This document shows positions 26,649-33,335 of a stretch of 33,335 nt of DNA, piece after piece. Numbering within the stretch: position 1 is the stretch's first letter; each line of letters begins with the position of its first letter. The stretch is from Desulfobulbaceae bacterium (GTDB lineage Bacteria; Desulfobacterota; Desulfobulbia; Desulfobulbales; SURF-16), in contig JAQIBE010000281.1 of assembly GCA_027859235.1 (NCBI GenBank), positions 1-33,335 on the forward strand, in the 5' to 3' direction. Under the pieces are notes generated by a model. That model searched no databases. It had not been told where the DNA came from and saw only the letters and a program-made list of their open reading frames with translations. A program made the translations under genes and the position numbers.

Positions 26649-28331
26649 CTACCGTGTCAACTGGCGATACTTGATCCGGTGGGGCTGCTCCGCCTCTTTA
26701 CCGAGACGTTTCTTGCGGTCTTCATCATAATCCGAGTAATTCCCTTCATGGAAGACCACCCGGCTGTCGCCCTCAAAGGCCAGGATATGGGTGGCGATGC
26801 GGTCGAGGAACCACCGGTCATGGCTGATCACCACGCCGCAGCCGCCGAAATTCTCCAACGCCTCTTCCAGGGCGCGCAGGGTGTTGATATCCAGGTCGTT
26901 GGTGGGCTCATCCAGCAGAATAACATTGGCCCCTGCCTTTAAAATACGGGCCAGATGGACGCGGTTGCGCTGGCCGCCGGAGATTTCACCCACCTTCTGC
27001 TGCTGCTGACTGCCTGAGAAGTTAAAGCGCGACACATAGGCCCGGGAGTTCATTTCCCGGTCCCCCAGGGGAATCACATCCATTCCTTCAGAGATCGTCT
27101 CCCAGATGGTTTTCTCCGGATCAAGCACATCGCGGGACTGGTCAACATAGGCCAGTTTGACCGTATCACCCACGATGATCTCGCCCTTGTCCGGCTGCTC
27201 CTGGCCGGTGATCATCTTGAACAGGGTGGATTTACCTGCGCCGTTCGGCCCCACCACACCAATGATGCCGCCGGAGGGCAGAGAAAAGGTCATGTCTTCC
27301 ACCAGGAGCTTGTCATCAAACCCCTTGGAAACCCCTTTCGCTTCAATGGCAATGCTGCCAAGACGCGGACCAGCCGGGATAAAGATCTCAAGCTTGTCAA
27401 TGCGTTCCTGGGTGTCCTGATTTAAGAGCTTGTCATAGTCCTTGATGCGGGCCTTGGACTTGGCGCGCCTCCCCTTGGGGGACATCTTGATCCACTCCAG
27501 TTCATGCTTCAAGGTCTTCTGCCGCTCGGTCTCCTGCTTCTCCTGCTGGGCCAGACGCTTTTGTTTCTGGTCAAGCCAGGATGAATAATTGCCCTTCCAG
27601 GGGATGCCCTTGCCGCGATCCAGTTCCAGAATCCAGCCGGCAACATTATCCAGGAAATAACGGTCATGGGTCACGGCAATGACCGTGCCTTCATAGAGCC
27701 GCAGATGCTGCTCAAGCCAGCCCACGGTTTCCGCATCAAGATGGTTTGTCGGCTCGTCCAGCAGGAGGATATCGGGCTTCTTGAGGAGGAGGCGGCAGAG
27801 CGCCACGCGGCGCCGTTCACCACCGGAGAGGAATTCCACTGAACTGTCGCCGGGGGGGCAACGGAGTGCATCCATGGCCATGTCCAGTCTGGCGTCAAGG
27901 TCCCAGGCGCCGGTGTGGTCGAGAAGTTCCTGCACCTCACCCTGTCGGGTGATGAGGGCGTCCATCTCGTCATCGGACATGGGTTCAGCAAACTTATTGT
28001 TAATCTCTTCAAATTCCTTGAGGAGATCCACGATCTCAACAACCCCTTCCTCAACAATTTCTCTGACGGTCTTGGCATTATCAAGATGCGGTTCCTGTTC
28101 AAGCATACCCACGGTTAACCCCTGGGCAATGGAGGTCTCACCCTGGAATTCAGTGTCGGTGCCGGCCAGGATGCGCAACAGGGAACTCTTTCCTGAACCG
28201 TTCAGGCCGAGAACACCGATCTTGGCGCCGTAGAAATAGGAGAGGTTGATCTTCTCCAGTACAGGCTTGTTATTATAAATTTTGGAAACATTGATCATCG
28301 AATAGATGATTTTATGTGGATCGTCACTCAT
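26649..28331 (-). CDS. ettA: ABC-F energy-dependent translational throttle protein EttA
   Basis: Two ABC cassettes (GLNGSGKSSLLRIL, LSGGERRRVALCRLLL, GPNGAGKSTLFKMI, ISGGQRNRVHLARIL), 560 aa. Confidence 0.95.
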   Translation of the reverse strand: MSDDPHKIIYSMINVSKIYNNKPVLEKINLSYFYGAKIGVLGLNGSGKSSLLRILAGTDTEFQGETSIAQGLTVGMLEQEPHLDNAKTVREIVEEGVVEIVDLLKEFEEINNKFAEPMSDDEMDALITRQGEVQELLDHTGAWDLDARLDMAMDALRCPPGDSSVEFLSGGERRRVALCRLLLKKPDILLLDEPTNHLDAETVGWLEQHLRLYEGTVIAVTHDRYFLDNVAGWILELDRGKGIPWKGNYSSWLDQKQKRLAQQEKQETERQKTLKHELEWIKMSPKGRRAKSKARIKDYDKLLNQDTQERIDKLEIFIPAGPRLGSIAIEAKGVSKGFDDKLLVEDMTFSLPSGGIIGVVGPNGAGKSTLFKMITGQEQPDKGEIIVGDTVKLAYVDQSRDVLDPEKTIWETISEGMDVIPLGDREMNSRAYVSRFNFSGSQQQQKVGEISGGQRNRVHLARILKAGANVILLDEPTNDLDINTLRALEEALENFGGCGVVISHDRWFLDRIATHILAFEGDSRVVFHEGNYSDYDEDRKKRLGKEAEQPHRIKYRQLTR

Positions 28332-28669
28332 GGAAAGCTCCTGTAACTATGGTGGGTTGCTTGGTAAGGGTGTGCATGTAATGAGTGGGCAACAGCCCAT
28401 GTTTAGTCATGAATGTATAAACGCTGAAGCTGGATGTGTAAATAGGAGATGAGGGTTTAGCAGGGGGTGTTTCTCACGGGGTGAGAGGATGCGGTGCATG
28501 GGGCGATATCCCGTCGCCTGGCCGCCGGGTTCCGCCTTATGTAACTCCTGGAGTGTAATGCGTCCTGATTCTTGCTGGATCTGCGTTCCTGCAATTTTGC
28601 TTGCAGACAGTTATCACAAAAAAAACATAATTGTCTCGGCAATGGGTATGACTTTTTTGGCGGACAAGC

Positions 28670-28698
28670 TTGACAATTCATCTAAATAGTAATAATTA
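28670..28698 (+). promoter_or_regulatory. sigma70-type promoter
   Basis: TTGACA-N17-TAATTA upstream of the 28741 ORF. Confidence 0.55.
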
Positions 28699-28740
28699 TC
28701 AAATAGAGCTGGTTGAATTTAAACAATAAAGGAGATACCC

Positions 28741-28974
28741 ATGGCTGGATGTGGATGTGGATGTAATAAAGGCTTAACGGACGAACAAAAAAAGATTCTT
28801 GCGGCAATGGCCGGTCAAACAGGTCCCAGTGGTTGTAAAGATATAGCCGCGGCAACGGGTCTGGAATCCAAGTCGGTGAGTTGTAAACTTACCGCCCTGA
28901 AAAAGAAAGGATATATCAGCAGCCCGGTGCGTTGTAAGTATGAAATCACTGAGGAGGGCAGGGCCGCCAAATAG
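28741..28974 (+). CDS. small winged-helix protein with N-terminal CGCGC cysteine motif
   Basis: MAGCGCGCNKG + LTDEQKKILAAM...CKDIAAATGLESKSVSCKLTALKKKGYISSPVRCKYEITEEGRAA. SD AAGGAGATACCC; own promoter and terminator. Confidence 0.8.
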   Translation: MAGCGCGCNKGLTDEQKKILAAMAGQTGPSGCKDIAAATGLESKSVSCKLTALKKKGYISSPVRCKYEITEEGRAAK

Positions 28975-29005
28975 GTCTGTTTCCCCCACATAGTTGTCTG
29001 AAAGT

Positions 29006-29032
29006 GCCGGGGAGAAATCCCCGGCTTTTTTT
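29006..29032 (+). terminator. Rho-independent terminator
   Basis: GCCGGGGAgaaaTCCCCGGCTTTTTTT. Confidence 0.92.
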
Positions 29033-29321
29033 ATGCCCGGACCCTGCCCCTGCAGATATGCGAAGCGGGTTGTGCATGGTGGTTCTCCTTGAAATCCGCG
29101 AATGGACTGTTAATTATTTAATGTTTGTGGCTTCCAGAATAGATTTATGTAAAACTCAAAGGGTAAGGGGATGCGTTTTTTTATGCTGCCCTTGTGATTG
29201 CCCATGCCGCCTTCAGGCATGGATCTAGAGGGGTTGTGGTCGGACAATCCCTCACGGCAGCGTATTTTGCCCGGGGTGTATGAGGTTTGCTGCGTTGTTT
29301 TGAACGTGAAGACTGTGATGG

Positions 29322-30692
29322 ATGAATATGAAGAAAAATGACTTGTTACTCCCGAAGAATCGAATCGAGCGGGTATTTAAACGGATTCGGACACCGCTTG
29401 ACGAGTTTGTCCATGATCAGGCCTCAGGCGCTCTCCTGCTCATGTTCTGTGCCATCTTGGGTATGGTTCTGGCAAACTCCGGGTTGTCTACCTTGTATTA
29501 CACGGTGCTGCATACCAAGGTTGCCCTGCACCTTGGCGATTTGCAGCTGAGTCATACGATTCACCAGTGGATTAATGACGGGTTGATGGCGTTGTTTTTC
29601 CTGGTTGTGGGACTCGAGATTAAAAGGGAAATATTGGTGGGTGAATTGTCTGATTTGCGTCAGGCGGTGCTTCCTGTTACGGCTGCCGTGGGCGGTATGC
29701 TCATGCCCGCGTTGTTGTTTGCCCTCTTTAATTGGGGTGGGGAGGGGCAGAGCGGTTGGGCGATTCCCATGGCCACGGATATTGCCTTTGCGGTTGGTGT
29801 CATGGTTCTTCTGGGAAACCGTATTCCGAAAACCCTGCTCAGCTTTCTGCTGGCCCTGGCCATTGTTGATGATCTCGGTGCTGTGCTCATCATTGCCCTC
29901 TTTTATACCTCGTCCATTGCCTGGTGGGCTCTGGGCTGGGCTGGTGTTTTCTTCGGGCTGCTTCTCCTCTGCAATGTGGTTGGAATTCGCTCCTCTTTAG
30001 TGTATTTCTTGCTCGGCGGCGGGCTGTGGCTCATGCTGCTGCAATCCGGAGTCCATGCGACTTTGGCCGGTGTCCTGACGGCTCTCACGGTTCCTGCCAA
30101 TTCAAAATGTTTGCCTGAAATGTTTATAAAGCAGATGAAACGGCTCATAACTCGATTTAAATGGGCCGCACGTTCGGGTAAAACGATCATGGAGGACGAT
30201 GCGCAGCAGAGCGTTGTGCAGGGGTTTGAGACGGCGATTCAGGCGATTCAACCCCCCTTGGAACAGTTGGAACATCGCCTGCATCACTGGGTGTCTTTCT
30301 TTATTGTTCCGCTCTTTGCCCTTGCCAATGCCGGTGTTGCCATTGATGTCTCCACCCTTGCTGACAGTCTCATGCACCCGGTAACCCTGGGTATTGTTAT
30401 CGGCCTTGTGGGCGGGAAGTTTATAGGGGTGTTCGGGTCTAGTTGGCTGCTGGTGAAGTTGGGTATAGCGCGTCTCCCCCAGGATGTGAGTCTGGCCCAT
30501 ATTGGCGGGGTTGGGATGCTTGCCGGTATTGGTTTTACCATGGCCTTTTTTATCGGTGAGTTGGCCTTTGTTGGTCAGGGTAATTTACTCGATAATGCCA
30601 AGATCGGCATTCTCGCCGCCTCTCTCCTTTCCGGTTTATTGGGGTATACCTGGTTACGTCTGGGGTGCAGTCGGCGGCCATCTTCGTCGTAA
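29322..30692 (+). CDS. nhaA: Na+/H+ antiporter NhaA
   Basis: MALFFLVVGLEIKREILVGELSDLRQAVLPVTAAVGGM, AIPMATDIAFAVGVM, LAIVDDLGAVLIIALFY, SGVHATLAGVL. Confidence 0.96.
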   Translation: MNMKKNDLLLPKNRIERVFKRIRTPLDEFVHDQASGALLLMFCAILGMVLANSGLSTLYYTVLHTKVALHLGDLQLSHTIHQWINDGLMALFFLVVGLEIKREILVGELSDLRQAVLPVTAAVGGMLMPALLFALFNWGGEGQSGWAIPMATDIAFAVGVMVLLGNRIPKTLLSFLLALAIVDDLGAVLIIALFYTSSIAWWALGWAGVFFGLLLLCNVVGIRSSLVYFLLGGGLWLMLLQSGVHATLAGVLTALTVPANSKCLPEMFIKQMKRLITRFKWAARSGKTIMEDDAQQSVVQGFETAIQAIQPPLEQLEHRLHHWVSFFIVPLFALANAGVAIDVSTLADSLMHPVTLGIVIGLVGGKFIGVFGSSWLLVKLGIARLPQDVSLAHIGGVGMLAGIGFTMAFFIGELAFVGQGNLLDNAKIGILAASLLSGLLGYTWLRLGCSRRPSSS

Positions 30693-30904
30693 GCGTGAAT
30701 CTGTTTTTTGCACATCCAGGATGTCTCTGTTTGCCCCCTTTGTTGACCTCCTGGGGCTGGCCCACGTTTCCCTTGCATCTTCTGCTGCCGACCCCCTACT
30801 ATTAGTTATGGCCGGACGACCAGGACCTGTCCCGGCCGACCGCTGCATTGTATGTGCTTGCAGCGCTGAGGCAGAACAGGAAAGAGGGTGGTGGCTAAGG
30901 AGAA

Positions 30905-33335
30905 ATGATGACTCAAGAACAAGACCGGGATTTTTTTCAACTGTTTGCGACGATCAGGTCGCAGCTCAAGACAATAATCTATGATCAGGACGATGCGGTT
31001 GATGAGGTTGTTGATGGACTGATTCATATGTCGTGCAGGCCGGAAGAGTCTCAGCCGCGGGGAATTTTCACCTTTCTGGGCCCCGATTCAGTGGGGAAAA
31101 TATATCTGGCGCGGGGGCTTGCCGAATTCCTCGAAGGGTACTCGTATGTCATCCATCTCGATATGGAGCAGTATAGCGATCCTGAAACTATCTTTCCACT
31201 GCTTGGCGTGTCAGGTGGCCAGGAAGGAGTCACGGAAGGCGACCTGGTCAGGAGTGTCCGTGAACATCCGCGCTCCATCATTATTTTTGAAGGAATAGAA
31301 AAGGCGGATAACCAGCTGCACCTGGCACTTTTAAACCTGCTCTCCAGTGGCGATCCTGATTCCGGGGTGAGTTTCAGGGAGACGATTATCATTTTCACCT
31401 CCACCCTTGGCAGTGCCTTATACAAGAACCGTGATTTTCTGGAGGGTTTCAGCAAAAACAGGGTACAGACCCAGGATCTGGCCATAAAGGTTCTTGCAAG
31501 AGAAAAAAAAATTGCCTTCGATATGATCCAGCCAGCCATTGCCCCGAAACTTCTGGAGGTCATGGGCCGGAATTTTATCATGCTGTTCAACCGCTTGAGC
31601 CTGGAGTCCATGGTCCGGATCGGCTGTCAATCTCTGGATGTGCATGCCAAGAAATTTGGCGATAAAAGCGGTATAACGTTCCAGTTCAGGGATGTGGAAC
31701 AATTGATGGCCCTGCTTATCCTGTCACTCGGCGCCCCTATCAATGCAAAAAAGATTAAGCAGCAGCTGCCTGAGGCGCTTCTCGGCAGGGTCACCAGATA
31801 TGTCAGGGAAGGGCAGGTCTTTCCGCAAAAGGTCGTGTTTAAGGTATCGAAGCAGGCCTCTGAGTTTATAGCCGGTCTGCAGGAGAGAAAAGAGGACCTT
31901 CTCCATCTGTATAAGAAAAATGCAACGATAAGTCTGGCGTGGAAGGAGTATATGCGGGGCAGCACGCTGTTTTTAAGTGTTGCCAAGGGGCGGGTGGAAA
32001 AAGTCTCTGCGGGCGAAGAATTAATAAAAGAGGTGCGGCCCTGCATCGAATTTTCAACCATCGGTTTTGCTGATATTGCCGGCAATAAGGCAACGAAGGA
32101 GACGTTAAAGCAGATCATAACAGTGCTCAAAAATCCGGGTCTGGTCACGCGGTTTGCTATAGACATGCCCAAGGGCCTGCTTATGTATGGATCTGCAGGC
32201 GTTGGTAAAACCATGCTCAGCAAGGCCTTTATCCAGGAAATGGGACTGCCCTTTGTGTATGCCTCGCGGACGGATCTCTTTGATCCCGATTATATCAGCA
32301 AGGCCTACCAGGAGGCGCGGGAGTATGCCCCAGCCATTGTCTTCCTCGATGGTATTGACGTCAAAGGGCTCCTTGCGGGAGTCCTTACAACCATGCCGGA
32401 CGATCAGCTGGTCCTGGAACTGGACAGTGTTAAAACGGATCCCGCCAGCCTCGTGTTCACCATTGCCACAGCCCTGAACCGGCAGGAGGTGAGTCCGGTC
32501 CTTATTGCTCCGGACCGGATTGACACCTTTGTCGAGGTGCCCGAACTGGATAGAGAGGCCCGGCGCTTCTTTATAGATAAGATTCTCAAGAAACCCAACG
32601 ACGGCAAGATAAATGTGGAAAGGGTGATCCGCTATATTTCCGGGATGAACGGCTATGATCTGCAGCGTATCGGTAAGGAGGCTTCCCTGTATGCTATCCG
32701 TAACGGGTTGGAATGTCTGACCGAAGAGATTCTGATCGAGCAGATTAATATTATCAAGTATGGCTATAAGCTTGAGAAGAAACATATGCGTAATCTTGAC
32801 GAGGAGCTCAGGATCACCGCCTATCACGAGGCGGGTCACGCCGTACTTTCTTTTCTTCTTCTGCCGGATATCAAGATTGAACAGGTGACTATTGCCCCCA
32901 GGCTGCAGGTGCTGGGGTTTATCTCCTATACCCTGGAAGATTTTCCCGGCAATATTTCCAAGGATGAGATCTTTCATAACTCTTGTGTCTTGATGGCCGG
33001 CAGGATTGCCAGCATGAAGAAGTTCGGCGGGCGCGGGCTTAATACCGGGGCAGCCAACGATCTTGAACAGGCAACGCAACAGGCCTATGCCGCAGTGGCA
33101 AGTCTGGGTATGGATGAAACCATAGGGTATGTCCATACGGATACCCTGTCCCAGAATGTCAGTCGGCAGATTTTTCTCTCCACGGTGGAAAATCAGGTGC
33201 AGTATTGGATTAAAGACGCAACAGAAAAGGCAGTGCAGCTTGTTGACGAACACTGGCCAAAGATAGAAAAACTGGCGGCCGTTCTCATTCAATATGAAAT
33301 TGTTGATGGTGACGACCTGGCGCGGATCATGAAGG
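30905..33335 (+). CDS. ClpA/B-D2-like AAA domain fused to an FtsH-like AAA + M41 zinc metallopeptidase domain; runs off the window end
   Basis: Translated by hand, 810 codons open from ATG 30905 (or 30908). FTFLGPDSVGKIYLARGLAEFL and IIIFEGIEKADNQLHLALLNLL (ClpB D2-like). FADIAGNKATKETLKQIITVLKNPGLVTRFAIDMPKGLLMYGSAGVGKTMLSKAF, IVFLDGIDVKG, ITAYHEAGHAVLSFLLLP, LNTGAANDLEQATQQAYAAVASLGMDETIGYV (FtsH/M41). Confidence 0.88.
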   Translation, partial: MMTQEQDRDFFQLFATIRSQLKTIIYDQDDAVDEVVDGLIHMSCRPEESQPRGIFTFLGPDSVGKIYLARGLAEFLEGYSYVIHLDMEQYSDPETIFPLLGVSGGQEGVTEGDLVRSVREHPRSIIIFEGIEKADNQLHLALLNLLSSGDPDSGVSFRETIIIFTSTLGSALYKNRDFLEGFSKNRVQTQDLAIKVLAREKKIAFDMIQPAIAPKLLEVMGRNFIMLFNRLSLESMVRIGCQSLDVHAKKFGDKSGITFQFRDVEQLMALLILSLGAPINAKKIKQQLPEALLGRVTRYVREGQVFPQKVVFKVSKQASEFIAGLQERKEDLLHLYKKNATISLAWKEYMRGSTLFLSVAKGRVEKVSAGEELIKEVRPCIEFSTIGFADIAGNKATKETLKQIITVLKNPGLVTRFAIDMPKGLLMYGSAGVGKTMLSKAFIQEMGLPFVYASRTDLFDPDYISKAYQEAREYAPAIVFLDGIDVKGLLAGVLTTMPDDQLVLELDSVKTDPASLVFTIATALNRQEVSPVLIAPDRIDTFVEVPELDREARRFFIDKILKKPNDGKINVERVIRYISGMNGYDLQRIGKEASLYAIRNGLECLTEEILIEQINIIKYGYKLEKKHMRNLDEELRITAYHEAGHAVLSFLLLPDIKIEQVTIAPRLQVLGFISYTLEDFPGNISKDEIFHNSCVLMAGRIASMKKFGGRGLNTGAANDLEQATQQAYAAVASLGMDETIGYVHTDTLSQNVSRQIFLSTVENQVQYWIKDATEKAVQLVDEHWPKIEKLAAVLIQYEIVDGDDLARIMK

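Noticed and set aside
28457-28681. 74-aa minus-strand ORF with CxxC-like motifs
   Set aside because: It overlaps the opposing promoter region of the 28741 gene, has no clear SD and reads poorly beyond the first 30 residues.
32105-33292. 395-aa minus-strand ORF at the window end
   Set aside because: Antisense shadow of the FtsH-like gene, whose + frame has clear AAA and HEAGH motifs.

Overview
A 33.3-kb chromosomal window that looks like a Desulfobulbales/deltaproteobacterial genome, judged only from gene content and protein style. Most of it is ordinary core genome: guaA, guaB, a YciO/Sua5-family protein, an HU/IHF subunit, sppA, rpsA, a NUDIX hydrolase, a tolC/RND/MFP/marR efflux operon, a nucleotidase, a nitronate monooxygenase, pcnB-bioB-bioF, ettA and nhaA. 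Two regions stand out. (1) A visibly AT-rich ~5.4-kb integrated element lies at about 1919-7345. It is bounded by a perfect 12-bp direct repeat, TATTCCCACTCA, one copy of which is the 3' end and stop codon of guaA. It carries a 433-aa tyrosine integrase, shared ~45-bp subterminal repeats with 11-bp-phased TTGTAA motifs (probable integrase arm sites), a ribbon-helix-helix protein, two small unknown ORFs, a RepA-like AAA ATPase behind a hairpin-rich leader, a secreted MORN-repeat protein, a minimal ~185-aa second tyrosine recombinase with an adjacent lox-like inverted repeat, and a structured non-coding segment. (2) At the right edge, a large ORF missing from the supplied track (about 30905 to beyond 33335) encodes a ClpA/B-D2-like AAA domain fused to an FtsH-like AAA + M41 zinc-protease domain. 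The catalytic Walker-B glutamate is glycine in both ATPase modules, while the HEAGH protease site is intact. All family calls are from reading motifs by eye; no searches were run.
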